Assembly (NCBI GenBank): GCA_013696965.1 | Contig: JACCXN010000079.1 | Span: forward strand, 1 to 51,138 | DNA length: 51,138 nucleotides | DNA from: Bacteroidota bacterium | GTDB lineage: Bacteria; Bacteroidota; Bacteroidia; JACCXN01 | Reading direction: 5' to 3' | In this document: piece by piece, positions 28,402-38,063 of the stretch | How positions within the stretch are numbered: the first letter of the stretch is position 1 | How the letters are laid out: the number at the start of each line of letters is the position of its first letter | The notes under the pieces: model-generated | The model's input: only the letters and a program-made list of their open reading frames with translations | What the model was told of the DNA's origin: nothing | Database searches by the model: none | Translations under genes and position numbers: made by a program

Positions 28402-31400
28402 ATGAAAAAGAGTAAATGGTGGTGTAATAGTTTATTTAGTTTCATTTTGTTTTTGTCGTTGTTTACTGTTGGATTTAAAGCTTATTCACAGTCCGGACTT
28501 TGTGACCCTATCACCCCGTTTTTTAATGTAAACTTATCTGGAAATCCTTCCGGGACTTTTATATCCTCCCCTGCAGTCCCGAGGGCTGGTCTTTGTTGCA
28601 CAAATTCAACACCTGACCGTTGTATTGAATTTTCAATTTTACTCGATCCTCAGGCTGTTGCAATTAATTTTTCAATTGTCTCGGGTGCTGTACCTCCTGG
28701 AGCAATGTATTATCAAATTGCTTGTGGTCCTCCAACCCCAGTTGGTCAACCCATATGCATTAGTGGCCCTGGACCTCATACGCTTACTTTTTGTAAGCCG
28801 GGAAACAATCAAAACACTTATGCAATTACATCAATCGCTGGTCCTGTTTGGGGCAATGATATTGTTATTGGGGATGGCTGCAATAAATCCCTTCATATAT
28901 CTGGTATGGTTGAATCAACTATTACCTGGAATGACATTACAGGTGGTGGTATATACAATAGCTATTTAAATTGTACTTCTGGCTGTGATTCAACTTTGGT
29001 AACCCCCCAAGCTGGTTATCCTGCTTTTGTGGATTATGTAGTATGTGGAATACCTAACGCCCAACCTTGTACCCCTAATATTCCTGTTTGTGATACTGTT
29101 AGGGTTAATTTTGTTCCTCCTTTATTTGCTTCCATTTCTCCAAATCCAGCTGCTTTTTGTGAAAATGAACCAGGAATACTTCTTACTGCTTCTGTCTCTG
29201 GTGGTGACCTTTCCTACAATTTTTTATGGACAAATTCTTCGGGAAATATTCTGGATAGTGGTTCAACCTATTTTGCAACAACACCTGGAACTTATTTTAT
29301 TGAAATTCATGATGGGACTTATCCTGGCTGTCCTTCAATAATGGAAAGTGTAACTGTTACTATGAATTTAATACCTGTTGTAATTGCAAATGACAACTTA
29401 ATCTGTGGTAATAGTGCAGCATTTTTCAATGGAAGTATCTCCAATGGAATACCTGGAGTTTGGACTGGAGGAAATGGGAATTATAGTCCTGGCGCCAATT
29501 CGATAAATGGATTTTATTATCCCTCTGCTGCTGAACTTGCAGCAGGTTTTGTAAACCTTACACTTACTTCTCAAGGTCTGGGAGGCTGTCCTGAAGTAAG
29601 TGATATTGCTCAAATAACATTTTTACCAGGTATTTTCACTGATATTATTGCACCTTCTGTATTATGTACCGGTAATACCGAAACCCTTTATGCCAATGTT
29701 TCAGGAGGTACATCGCCATTTACTTTTTCATGGAATACAGGCGAAACTTCCCAAAGTATTTCAGTAACAACAGGTGGAACATATTCTGTTACCGTGGCTG
29801 ATTCTTATGGATGTGTGCAAACAGTTTCAGTTACTGTTCCTGAAAATCCTCCTTTAATAGCATCAGCATCTCCAAGCAGTACAATTGCTTGTAATTCTGC
29901 TATTTCAGTGAATGCATCCGGAATCGGAGGAACTGGTATTTATTCCTATTTGTGGAATACAGGAGATGTTTCACAAAACATAAACGTTTATACTGGTACC
30001 TACATTGTAACAATTACGGATGATGCAGGATGCATGGATAAGGATACTGTTTCAGTTATTGCCACAAATAGTGTTTTAGATGTAACTGTTAGTGGGAATC
30101 AACTTGTTTGTTTTGGAGATCAAACTACTCTAATATCTGCTACAACAGGTGCTTTTGGAACACTAATTTACAATTGGAATAACGGCAGTACTACTTCAGG
30201 AATTACTGTTAATGGAGGAAATCATTGCTTAACAGTCACTGATGATGCAGGATGTGTTAACACAGATTGTTTTGAAGTAGTGGAAAATCCTGAACTAAAT
30301 GCAAATATTCCATTATCAGATATAATATGTTTTGGGGCATCCAAAATAATTAATGTAAATGTTTTTGGAGGTACACCTGCTTTTAATTTTTTATGGAGCA
30401 ATGGTTCTACAAACTCAACAACTAGTGTTCCTTCAGGAACTTATTCAGTTATTGTAACGGATGGAGTGGGCTGTCAACAATTCGATACTACAATTGTTAT
30501 AGAATCCCCGCTTTTATCAGCCCAAACAAGTGTTTTGAATACTATTAGTTGCTTTAATTGGAATGATGGTTCTGCAACTGTTTTACCCCAAGGGGGATCT
30601 GCACCCTATAATTACACCTGGTCACCCTATGGTGGTGTTGCAGCTACAGCAAATAACATGAATGCTGGAACTTATACCATTACCGTTTCTGATCAGGGTG
30701 GTTGCATTATTACTCCTAGTGTTACAATAACTGAGCCTCAGCCCTTGATAACCACAATTTCATCCGCCCTACAACCTAGTTGTTTTGGTTCATCAAATGG
30801 AGAGGCTACAGTCCAAACAACCGGAGGAACACCTTCATACACATACTCCTGGACCCCTACAAATACAACAGGATCTACAGCAACAGGTGTTTCCGCTGGT
30901 ACTTATGCCGTTACGGCACAAGACAATAATGGTTGTACTGCCACAGCTGGAATTACACTTACGGAACCAACAGAAATTACGTTTTCGGATATTACAGTTC
31001 AAAATGTTACTTGTTTTTTAGGAAGCAATGGATCAGCTTCTGCTCTTGCTTCTGGCGGCACTCCTGGTTATTCATATTCCTGGTCAAATGGTGCAACTGA
31101 TACCTTTATTTCAGGTTTAACCGCTGGTTTTTATAATGTTACAGCTACTGACCTTAATGGTTGCACTGCTACTTTACCCGTTTATGTCAATCAACCTGGT
31201 GAACTTTGGGTTGATAGTATTTCTTTAATTAATGTTTTATGTAATGGTGCAAACACTGGTCAAGCCGCAGTTTGGGCTTCTGGAGGAACAACCCCCTATT
31301 CATATTCATGGACTTCAACAGCATCAACAAGTTCTATTTCAACCGGGCTTTTTGCTGGCACCTATTCTGTTACTGTTACAGATATTAATGGATGTTTTAC

Positions 31401-34047
31401 AACAGAAGTTTTTACAATTACAGAACCCTTAGATATTCTTGGGTATACAATTGACCCTACTCATGTTAGTTGCTTTGAAGGTATAAATGGTGAAGCAACA
31501 CTAAATCCTACAGGTGGAGCTGGGGGATATGAAATTCTATGGTCGAACAATGAAACTACTTTTTCAATCTCAGGACTTTCAGCTGGAGTTTTTACCTTTC
31601 AGTTGAGTGATGCCAATGGATGTATTGTAAACGGAAGTGTTGAAATTTTAGAACCTACACAATTAATTACAACCACATCAACAACAAATGTTTTATGTGC
31701 TAATGATAATACAGGTACTGTTCTTATTGATGTAAATGGCGGTACCATCCCCTATTCTTTTAACTGGATAAATGCTCCTTATTCTACTAATAACCCAAAT
31801 GATTTAGCAGCAGGAAATTACGAAGTAATATTAAGCGATATAAATGGATGCCAAGATACTGTCATTTTTACAATAAATGAACCGCTCCCATTACTTGTAG
31901 ATGTAATAAATGTGGTTAATGTTTTATGTTCAGGAAATTCTGACGGATTAATAGAAATAGAAGCAACAGGAGGAACCCAGCCCTATTCTTATGCATGGAC
32001 AGGATCAATTTCATCCAATCCTCTTGTAACAGGATTAGCAGGAGGACAATACGCTTATATAGTTTCTGATAATAACGGATGTGAAATTACTGGGAATGTT
32101 GCAATTACAGAACCAGCTTTTGCCTTAGCATTCACCATCAACACTACAAATACAAATTGTTTTGGAGAAGAAACCGGTGAAATATCAGTTAATCCTTCAG
32201 GAGGAAATGGTGGTTATGAAGTTCTATGGTCAAATAATGAAACCACCTTTACAATTTCAGCATTAACAGCTGGAGTTTATTCTTTTCAATTAAGTGATTT
32301 AAATGGATGTATCCTAAACGGAAGTGATGAAGTTAATGAGCCTTCAGCCATAAATACTACCATTACTGCAACAAATGTTTTATGTGCTAATGACAATAAC
32401 GGATCAATTATCTTAACAGTAAATGGAGGTACTCCAAATTATAATTATAACTGGATTAACAGTACGAATACAACCAATAATGCAAGTAACCTTTCCGGAG
32501 GAAGTTATGACGTAATAGTAATTGATCAAAATGGTTGCAAAGATTCCCTCACAATTTTAATTGTTGAACCAACTCCCTTAAATATAAATATAATAGAGGT
32601 TAAAAATGTTTCATGCAATGGAAATTCTGACGGATTAATTAATATAGAAGCGATAAATGGCACTGCTCCATATAATTATTCCTGGACACCAAATGGATCT
32701 TCTACTTCGCTAATTACAGGACTACAACCTGGACAATATAATTATCTAATAACAGATAATTCCGGATGTACTCTTTCTGGAGGTTTTCCTATAACAGAAC
32801 CCACTCCAATAACTGTATCTATACCACCAGTGGGTCCAATATGTAAAGGAGATGCTGTAACCCTTGAAGGATTTGCCAATGGAGGTAACGGGGGTTATAC
32901 TTTTAATTGGGATCAGGGACTAGGACAAGGAAATCCTCATTTTGTTTCACTTCAAAATACAACAACCTACAACCTTATAGTTACTGATGGCATGGGATGT
33001 TCTAGCGTTTTAAAAAGTATTACAATTGAGGTTTTTGAAAATCCTATAATCACTTTTATTTCACCATCCTTAATTTGTGCAGGAGACAATGCTACAATAA
33101 GCGCTAATGTCAGTTCTGGAGGAGGAAGTTATATTTATACTTGGAATGATCCCACATTCTCTGGACCCGGGCCATTTACTGTTTTTCCTGATTCTACTGT
33201 TTCTTATTATTTAAATGTTGTTGATGCTTGTGGTATTCAAGTTAATGATTCTTTAAAGATTACTGTTTATCCTTATCCTATGGTTACATTCTCACCTTTA
33301 TATGCTGAGGGTTGTGCTCCACTTACTGTTCAATTTGAAGAAAGTGCTGTTACGGAATCTGGTTCTAGTTATTATTGGAGTTTTGGTAACAATACTTTTT
33401 CTTCAGCTCAAAAGCCTATCTATACTTATACCTCTTCAGGACAATATACTGTGTCATTAACTGTAATTTCTCCCAATGGTTGCATTAGTTTATCATCCCC
33501 AAATGGACTTGTAAATGTTTATCCCGGGCCTAATGCAGATTTCACCATAAATCCTGATGCTATTGGCCTTATTAATCCAGAAATTAATATTACCAATAAT
33601 TCCATAGGAGCAACCGCCTGGAATTGGGATTTTGACGATGGACAATTTTCAGATGAACAAAATCCAAAACATTCCTATGCTGATACAGGATCGTATACAG
33701 TTAATTTGATTGTTTCCAACAATTATGGCTGTACAGATCAAGTAAGCAAAAAAATGAAAGTTATTCCTGAATTTTCATTCTTTATTCCAAACGCATTTAC
33801 ACCAGATGGTGATAATCTTAATGATAGTTTTACTGGTATCGGTATTGGAATTGCAGATTTTGAAATGCATATCTATGACAGATGGGGTGAAAATATTTTT
33901 AGTTCATTTGATTATGAAATTCCTTGGGATGGAACAAGGTCTGGTAAAAATCTTGTTCAAATTGATGTTTATATTTACGTTATTAAAGTAAAAGATTTAT
34001 TTGGAATTTGGCATGATTACACTGGCCATGTTACTGTCGTAAGATAA
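28402..34047 (+). CDS. giant SprB-repeat surface adhesin with PKD domains and type B T9SS (gliding) C-terminal domain
   Basis: A secreted, 1881-residue surface protein. The signal peptide ends near KAYSQS (residue 31). A cysteine-rich N-terminal part covers about 32-240. Then come Ig-like and degenerate repeats, and from residue 704 to 1467 ten regular SprB repeats of 75-77 residues. Each has the pattern NVxCxGxxxG...GGTxPYxYxW...AGxYxVxVTDxNGCxxT...ITEP. Two further Ig-like units, two PKD domains (about 1620-1785; one contains WNWDFDDGQFSDEQNPKHSY) and a CHU_C/gliding type sorting domain (1791-1881, starting FSFFIPNAFTPDGDNLND) follow. SprB of Flavobacterium is the mobile adhesin used in gliding; this protein is far smaller than that one, so a general adhesin role is safer. 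No gliding genes are adjacent. Confidence 0.92.
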   Translation: MKKSKWWCNSLFSFILFLSLFTVGFKAYSQSGLCDPITPFFNVNLSGNPSGTFISSPAVPRAGLCCTNSTPDRCIEFSILLDPQAVAINFSIVSGAVPPGAMYYQIACGPPTPVGQPICISGPGPHTLTFCKPGNNQNTYAITSIAGPVWGNDIVIGDGCNKSLHISGMVESTITWNDITGGGIYNSYLNCTSGCDSTLVTPQAGYPAFVDYVVCGIPNAQPCTPNIPVCDTVRVNFVPPLFASISPNPAAFCENEPGILLTASVSGGDLSYNFLWTNSSGNILDSGSTYFATTPGTYFIEIHDGTYPGCPSIMESVTVTMNLIPVVIANDNLICGNSAAFFNGSISNGIPGVWTGGNGNYSPGANSINGFYYPSAAELAAGFVNLTLTSQGLGGCPEVSDIAQITFLPGIFTDIIAPSVLCTGNTETLYANVSGGTSPFTFSWNTGETSQSISVTTGGTYSVTVADSYGCVQTVSVTVPENPPLIASASPSSTIACNSAISVNASGIGGTGIYSYLWNTGDVSQNINVYTGTYIVTITDDAGCMDKDTVSVIATNSVLDVTVSGNQLVCFGDQTTLISATTGAFGTLIYNWNNGSTTSGITVNGGNHCLTVTDDAGCVNTDCFEVVENPELNANIPLSDIICFGASKIINVNVFGGTPAFNFLWSNGSTNSTTSVPSGTYSVIVTDGVGCQQFDTTIVIESPLLSAQTSVLNTISCFNWNDGSATVLPQGGSAPYNYTWSPYGGVAATANNMNAGTYTITVSDQGGCIITPSVTITEPQPLITTISSALQPSCFGSSNGEATVQTTGGTPSYTYSWTPTNTTGSTATGVSAGTYAVTAQDNNGCTATAGITLTEPTEITFSDITVQNVTCFLGSNGSASALASGGTPGYSYSWSNGATDTFISGLTAGFYNVTATDLNGCTATLPVYVNQPGELWVDSISLINVLCNGANTGQAAVWASGGTTPYSYSWTSTASTSSISTGLFAGTYSVTVTDINGCFTTEVFTITEPLDILGYTIDPTHVSCFEGINGEATLNPTGGAGGYEILWSNNETTFSISGLSAGVFTFQLSDANGCIVNGSVEILEPTQLITTTSTTNVLCANDNTGTVLIDVNGGTIPYSFNWINAPYSTNNPNDLAAGNYEVILSDINGCQDTVIFTINEPLPLLVDVINVVNVLCSGNSDGLIEIEATGGTQPYSYAWTGSISSNPLVTGLAGGQYAYIVSDNNGCEITGNVAITEPAFALAFTINTTNTNCFGEETGEISVNPSGGNGGYEVLWSNNETTFTISALTAGVYSFQLSDLNGCILNGSDEVNEPSAINTTITATNVLCANDNNGSIILTVNGGTPNYNYNWINSTNTTNNASNLSGGSYDVIVIDQNGCKDSLTILIVEPTPLNINIIEVKNVSCNGNSDGLINIEAINGTAPYNYSWTPNGSSTSLITGLQPGQYNYLITDNSGCTLSGGFPITEPTPITVSIPPVGPICKGDAVTLEGFANGGNGGYTFNWDQGLGQGNPHFVSLQNTTTYNLIVTDGMGCSSVLKSITIEVFENPIITFISPSLICAGDNATISANVSSGGGSYIYTWNDPTFSGPGPFTVFPDSTVSYYLNVVDACGIQVNDSLKITVYPYPMVTFSPLYAEGCAPLTVQFEESAVTESGSSYYWSFGNNTFSSAQKPIYTYTSSGQYTVSLTVISPNGCISLSSPNGLVNVYPGPNADFTINPDAIGLINPEINITNNSIGATAWNWDFDDGQFSDEQNPKHSYADTGSYTVNLIVSNNYGCTDQVSKKMKVIPEFSFFIPNAFTPDGDNLNDSFTGIGIGIADFEMHIYDRWGENIFSSFDYEIPWDGTRSGKNLVQIDVYIYVIKVKDLFGIWHDYTGHVTVVR
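30511..32802 (+). repeat. ten tandem SprB-repeat modules
   Basis: Ten in-frame modules (residues 704-1467) each end in a form of (I/V)xEP or NQP and carry a conserved cysteine near the start and an NGC or GGC near the end. The average length is about 76 codons. They are diverged at the nucleotide level, so this is a protein repeat rather than a DNA satellite. Confidence 0.88.
31429..32802 (+). repeat. higher-order duplication: two 687-nt blocks of three SprB modules
   Basis: Block 1 (31429-32115, residues 1010-1238) and block 2 (32116-32802, residues 1239-1467) are each exactly 229 codons. Modules pair in order. The first modules share LWSNNETTF(S/T)IS, (F/Y)xFQLSDxNGCI and GGYE(I/V). The second share TNVLCANDN and NWIN. 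The third share GNSDGLI(E/N)IEA. Modules in other positions do not match this closely. Confidence 0.85.
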
Positions 34048-34238
34048 ATTTCAGAAACTTTTAAAGCAAAGCCAATAGCTTTAGAGGTTGTTTTCAATCC
34101 CTAAATAACCCCAAAAAATGTCTTGTTTCTTTTTCATTATTCATTTATTAAGACCCTTTCATTACCTGATTTTTTTATTATTATCTTTAATCAATATCAT
34201 TAAAAAATAGTAAACCTTAAAAACTCCAAAAGTTAAAA

Positions 34239-34751
34239 ATGATTTTCAAAACAAATAAAGAAATGGAGGACTACCTGCTACAAACAGGTAGTGGAATTCT
34301 TAACAAAACAGTTGATCTGCCAATTGAATTAGAAAAAATATTAAAAAGTGATTTTACAACAAATAACGATTGCATTATTTTACAAGGAACTCCTAACGTT
34401 CATGAAAGAATCAATTTAATTTCAGATGGGGAAAAATGCGCATTGGAATTCCAGGAAAACAGTATACATCCATTGGATTTTATTGAACATCCAAGAAGCG
34501 AACTTGAATATTTAACCTTAGCAATTGAATGTGGAAAAAGATTAGCCAATCGTTTAACTAATGAATTTAAAGAAAAGAAATTCAAAATAATAGTTTCTTT
34601 CAATGAAACCAAAAAAGAAAATGAAAAAATTATTCAGATAGGTGGCAGTAGCGTAAGTTTTTATCAAATCAGAGACAAATGCAAGAATAAAATATTATTT
34701 GAAAACAAGAAGGAATATGTATCTGAGGCTTTACTTGAAATAAACATTTAA
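34239..34751 (+). CDS. uncharacterised 170-residue protein
   Basis: I do not recognise this protein. It has no signal peptide, no membrane segment and no lipobox, so it should be cytoplasmic. It looks globular and mixed alpha/beta: a helical start (NKEMEDYLLQTGSGILNKTV), a middle part with NDCIILQGTPNVHERIN and SIHPLDFIEHPRSELEYL, a probable helix around residue 95 (LAIECGKRLANRLTNEFKEK), and a strand-rich C-terminal third. Composition and codon use resemble the neighbouring genes, so I take it as real. It follows the SprB-like gene after 191 nt and converges on pyrF. The ATG at 34239 follows an A-rich leader. No functional link to the adhesin can be shown. Confidence 0.72.
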   Translation: MIFKTNKEMEDYLLQTGSGILNKTVDLPIELEKILKSDFTTNNDCIILQGTPNVHERINLISDGEKCALEFQENSIHPLDFIEHPRSELEYLTLAIECGKRLANRLTNEFKEKKFKIIVSFNETKKENEKIIQIGGSSVSFYQIRDKCKNKILFENKKEYVSEALLEINI

Positions 34752-34845
34752 TATTGATTTTAAATTTGTCCAATTTTAAAAGGTTCAAGTATAAATACTT
34801 TACTCTTTGATCAAATTTTTGAAGTAGAGGCTTTATGAAGAAGGT

Positions 34846-35682
34846 TTAAATTACATTCTTTTTTTGCAGAAGCAATTCCATTTCTTTCTGAATTTTCAAA
34901 GCCTCTTCTCTTGCTCTTTCAGCAAAATCTTTTCCTTTAGAGGCATAAATAATGCTTCGGGCTGCATTTACTATTAAGCCACATTCTTTTGTCATTCCAA
35001 ATTCTGCAACCGAGGTTAAATCCCCTCCTTGTGCTCCTACTCCTGGAATAAGAAGGAAATGATTAGGTATTAATTTTCTAACCTTAGTTAACAAATCAGA
35101 TCTTGTAGCTCCAATTACATACATTAAGTTTTCCTCGGATCCCCATTTTTGTGAGCGAATTAACACTTTTTCATATACTTTCTGATCATCAATTGATGTT
35201 GGAATAAACTGAAAATCCATGGCACCCGGGTTTGAAGTAAGGCCAAGCAATACAGCCCATTTTCCAGGATAATCTAAAAAAGGTTTAACAGAGTCAGCCC
35301 CCATATAAGGAGCAACAGTTATAGAATCAAAATCCAATCCAGTTGCACCATTCCCAAAAAATGTATCAGCATACCTTTTGGAAGTATTACCGATATCTCC
35401 CCTTTTGGCATCAGCAATGGTGAAAATATCTTTTGGTATTAAATGCATTGTTTTCTCAAGGGCCTGCCATCCTTTAACACCAAGACATTCGTAAAAAGCG
35501 ATATTTGGCTTATATGCAATACAAAGCTCCTGTGTTGCCAGAATTATTTGCCTGTTAAATTCGAATACGGGATCTTGAAACTCTAATAAATGTTCAGGTA
35601 TTTGATCAACATCTGTATCTAAACCAACACACAAAAAGGATTTCTTTTTCCTTATCTGTGCTATTATTTCACTTTTATTCAT
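34846..35682 (-). CDS. pyrF: orotidine 5'-phosphate decarboxylase
   Basis: Converts OMP to UMP, the last step of UMP synthesis. The 278-residue protein belongs to the longer type 2 branch common in Bacteroidota. The substrate-phosphate and catalytic segments are visible: FLCVGLDTDVDQIPEHLL at about 16-33, and the catalytic Asp-Lys-x-x-Asp motif D91-A-K93-R-G-D96 in FTIADAKRGDIGNTSKRYA. LIPGVGAQGGDL near residue 210 is the phosphate-binding loop. It is the last gene of a minus-strand operon with purM and prfA; only 3 nt separate its ATG from the prfA stop. No clear terminator was seen between it and the convergent upstream-side gene. Confidence 0.96.
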   Translation of the reverse strand: MNKSEIIAQIRKKKSFLCVGLDTDVDQIPEHLLEFQDPVFEFNRQIILATQELCIAYKPNIAFYECLGVKGWQALEKTMHLIPKDIFTIADAKRGDIGNTSKRYADTFFGNGATGLDFDSITVAPYMGADSVKPFLDYPGKWAVLLGLTSNPGAMDFQFIPTSIDDQKVYEKVLIRSQKWGSEENLMYVIGATRSDLLTKVRKLIPNHFLLIPGVGAQGGDLTSVAEFGMTKECGLIVNAARSIIYASKGKDFAERAREEALKIQKEMELLLQKKNVI

Positions 35683-35685
35683 CTT

Positions 35686-36768
35686 TTAAGCAACTGTAGT
35701 TCCTTCTTTTAATTTTTCTGCATTTTCTGCAAACTGTAAAGCATTTACCATTTCCTGAATATCTCCATCCATGAAGCTGGAAAGGCTGTAAACAGTTAAA
35801 CCAATTCGATGATCGGTTACACGACTTTGAGGATAATTATAAGTTCTGATTTTTTCTGATCGGTCACCTGTTGAAACCATCGTTTTTCTTTTCTTTGATT
35901 GCTCCTCTAATCTTTTCTGATACTCTATTTCATAAATTCTTGATCTTAAAACACCTAATGCTTTGTCATAATTCTTAAGCTGTGATTTCTGATCCTGGCA
36001 TTGAACTACAATACCTGTTGGAATATGAGTAAGCCTTATTGCAGATTTTGTAGTATTTACGGATTGACCACCGGGACCCGAAGAACAAAAAATATCTTTT
36101 CTAATGTCTGATTCCCTAACTTCTACATCAAGCTCATCTGCCTCTGGCATTACAATAACAGTAGAGGCTGAAGTATGAACCCTTCCTTGAGTTTCTGTTT
36201 GAGGCACTCTTTGAACCCTATGTACACCAGATTCATATTTAAGCTGTCCAAATACATTTTCTCCGCTAACATTAATAATAACCTCCTTAAACCCACCAGC
36301 TGTACCTTCTGTGAAATCAACCAGTTCAGCCCTCCATCCTTTCTTTTCAAAATGTTTGGAATACATGCGGTATAAATCTCCTGCAAATATACTGGCCTCA
36401 TCCCCACCGGAACCAGCCCTGATTTCCATTACAACATTTTTTATATCGTCTGGGTCTTTTGGAACTAAAAGTACTTTTATTTCCTCTTCCAGGCTCTTAC
36501 GTTTTGATTCTAATTCATTCAGTTCGATCTCTGCCATTTCACGAAAATCAGCCTCCTTTTCATTTAAAAGGATTTCTTTGGTGGCACTAATATTTTCAAG
36601 GATAAGTTTATACTTATCATATGAAATAACTATCTCTTCAAGATCTTTGTACTCTTTACTTAATTTTGCGAATTTTCTAAATTCTGAAATTACAGCAGGA
36701 TCAGAAATTTGTTGGCCTAAATTTAACCAACGGTTTTTAATTGATCCTAATTTTTCAAATATGTCCAT
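35686..36768 (-). CDS. prfA: peptide chain release factor 1
   Basis: Recognises UAA and UAG stop codons and triggers peptide release. The 360-residue length is standard. The catalytic GGQ is at 233-235 (SSGPGGQSVN). The stop-codon recognition tripeptide appears as P189-Q-T191, within VPQTETQGRVHTSA (the PxT motif of RF1, where E. coli has PAT), and the context distinguishes it from RF2. An open frame continues upstream to 36837, inside purM. However, the ATG at 36768 sits 1 nt after the purM stop and matches the normal RF1 start (MDIFEKLGSI), so the longer form is rejected. The tight spacing on both sides implies translational coupling in the purM-prfA-pyrF operon. Confidence 0.97.
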   Translation of the reverse strand: MDIFEKLGSIKNRWLNLGQQISDPAVISEFRKFAKLSKEYKDLEEIVISYDKYKLILENISATKEILLNEKEADFREMAEIELNELESKRKSLEEEIKVLLVPKDPDDIKNVVMEIRAGSGGDEASIFAGDLYRMYSKHFEKKGWRAELVDFTEGTAGGFKEVIINVSGENVFGQLKYESGVHRVQRVPQTETQGRVHTSASTVIVMPEADELDVEVRESDIRKDIFCSSGPGGQSVNTTKSAIRLTHIPTGIVVQCQDQKSQLKNYDKALGVLRSRIYEIEYQKRLEEQSKKRKTMVSTGDRSEKIRTYNYPQSRVTDHRIGLTVYSLSSFMDGDIQEMVNALQFAENAEKLKEGTTVA

Positions 36769-36769
36769 T

Positions 36770-37960
36770 TTAACTATTATAAATAAATTCTCCGTGCGCT
36801 GATTGTATAGTGAGTTTTTTTGAAGTGGATACTTCACACCTTCCTACAATTTTAGCATCTATATTAAAACTTTTAGAAATTTCGATTATTGCAGAAGCAT
36901 TTTTCTCATCTGTATAGATTTCCATCCGATGGCCCATATTGAATACCCTGTACATTTCCTTCCAGCTTGTATTGCTTTGCTGTTGTATTAACTGGAAAAG
37001 GGGTGGTATATCAAATAAATTATCCTTGATGATATGAAGATTATCCCCGGTAAAATGCAAAACCTTGGTTTGTGCCCCCCCACTACAATGAACCATTCCA
37101 TGAATTTCGGAACGCATTAGATCCAGAATTTTCTTTATTACAGGAGCATAAGTTCTGGTTGGGGATAATACAAGTTTTCCAGCATCAATTTCGCCATATC
37201 CAGGAACCTGAATTTTGTCAGTCAAATTCATTTTTCCACTGTATATAAGATCTTCAGGAACCAAAGGATCAAAACTCTCAGGATATTTTCCTGCAATTTT
37301 TTTATTAAAAACATCATGCCTTGCTGATGTCAGGCCATTACTGCCCATTCCTCCATTATATTCATTTTCATAGGAAGCTTTACCAGAAGATGCTAAACCA
37401 ATGATAACATCACCAGCCTTAATATTATCATTTGAAATCACATCACTGCGCTTGATTCTGCACATTACAGTTGAATCAACAATAATTGTTCTTACAAGAT
37501 CTCCAACATCGGCCGTTTCACCACCTGTAGAATATATGCCAATACCTTTTTCACGTAAATCTTCTAAAATTTCCTCTGTCCCATTAATAATGGCCGAAAT
37601 CACTTCTCCGGGTATCACATTTTTATTTCGCCCAATTGTGGAAGATAGAAGTATATTATTCACAGCTCCAACACAAAGTAAATCATCAAGATTCATTACA
37701 ATGGCATCTTGAGCAATTCCTTTCCACACAGATAAATCCCCTGTTTCTTTCCAATACAAATAAGCAAGTGAAGATTTTGTGCCAGCTCCATCAGCATGCA
37801 TAATATTACAATAAGCAGGATCTTCTGAAATAATATCCGGTATTATTTTGCAAAAAGCCCCGGGGAAAATCCCTTTATCAATATTCTTGATTGCATTATG
37901 AACATCTTCTTTGGATGCGGAAACTCCTCTTAAATTATACCTGGAATCTAAATTATTCAT
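36770..37960 (-). CDS. purM: phosphoribosylformylglycinamidine cyclo-ligase (AIR synthetase), Bacteroidota form
   Basis: Forms aminoimidazole ribotide from FGAM with ATP in purine synthesis. The 396-residue protein is longer than the roughly 345 residues of E. coli PurM and resembles the form I recall from Bacteroidota. Its N-terminus is SRYNLRGVSASKEDVHNAI. HADGAGTKSSLAYLYWKETG (about 55-74) is the nucleotide-binding region, and DDLLCVGAVNNI and YSTGGETADVGDLVRTI are typical PurM/PurL-superfamily blocks. It heads the operon with prfA and pyrF, combining purine and pyrimidine synthesis with translation termination. A terminator of the upstream gene lies just before its start at 37996-38021, so it needs its own promoter, which I could not identify. 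Confidence 0.92.
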   Translation of the reverse strand: MNNLDSRYNLRGVSASKEDVHNAIKNIDKGIFPGAFCKIIPDIISEDPAYCNIMHADGAGTKSSLAYLYWKETGDLSVWKGIAQDAIVMNLDDLLCVGAVNNILLSSTIGRNKNVIPGEVISAIINGTEEILEDLREKGIGIYSTGGETADVGDLVRTIIVDSTVMCRIKRSDVISNDNIKAGDVIIGLASSGKASYENEYNGGMGSNGLTSARHDVFNKKIAGKYPESFDPLVPEDLIYSGKMNLTDKIQVPGYGEIDAGKLVLSPTRTYAPVIKKILDLMRSEIHGMVHCSGGAQTKVLHFTGDNLHIIKDNLFDIPPLFQLIQQQSNTSWKEMYRVFNMGHRMEIYTDEKNASAIIEISKSFNIDAKIVGRCEVSTSKKLTIQSAHGEFIYNS

Positions 37961-37995
37961 TTCAACCTAAAATTTTACTTGGAATGATAAAAAAA

Positions 37996-38021
37996 AAAGC
38001 ATCCCTAAAAAGGGACGCTTT
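37996..38021 (-). terminator. terminator of the PorE-like gene
   Basis: An 11-position stem with one mismatch (AAAGC-A-TCCCT against AGGGA-C-GCTTT) and loop AAAA. On the minus strand it is followed by a run of T. It lies 43 nt after the stop of the 38064-40109 gene. Confidence 0.85.
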
Positions 38022-38063
38022 AGTAAAATAAGGTATAGGAAAATTCACTACACCTTTAAAAAA

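Noticed and set aside
28625-31432. Several plus-strand frames of 60-115 codons inside the SprB-like gene
   Set aside because: They lie wholly within the 1881-codon gene in a different frame and have unusual hydrophobic composition without any family resemblance.
30511-32802. Regular spacing of repeats suggestive of a CRISPR or DNA satellite
   Set aside because: The unit is about 228 nt, in frame, and conserved at protein rather than nucleotide level; it is a SprB-module array.
34068-34082. Small hairpin AAAGC/GCTTT after the SprB-like gene as a terminator
   Set aside because: Five base pairs with no adjacent T tract is too weak to call.
36769-36837. Extended N-terminus of release factor 1 overlapping purM
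   Set aside because: The extension has no counterpart in RF1, and the ATG at 36768 follows the purM stop by 1 nt and matches the standard RF1 start.
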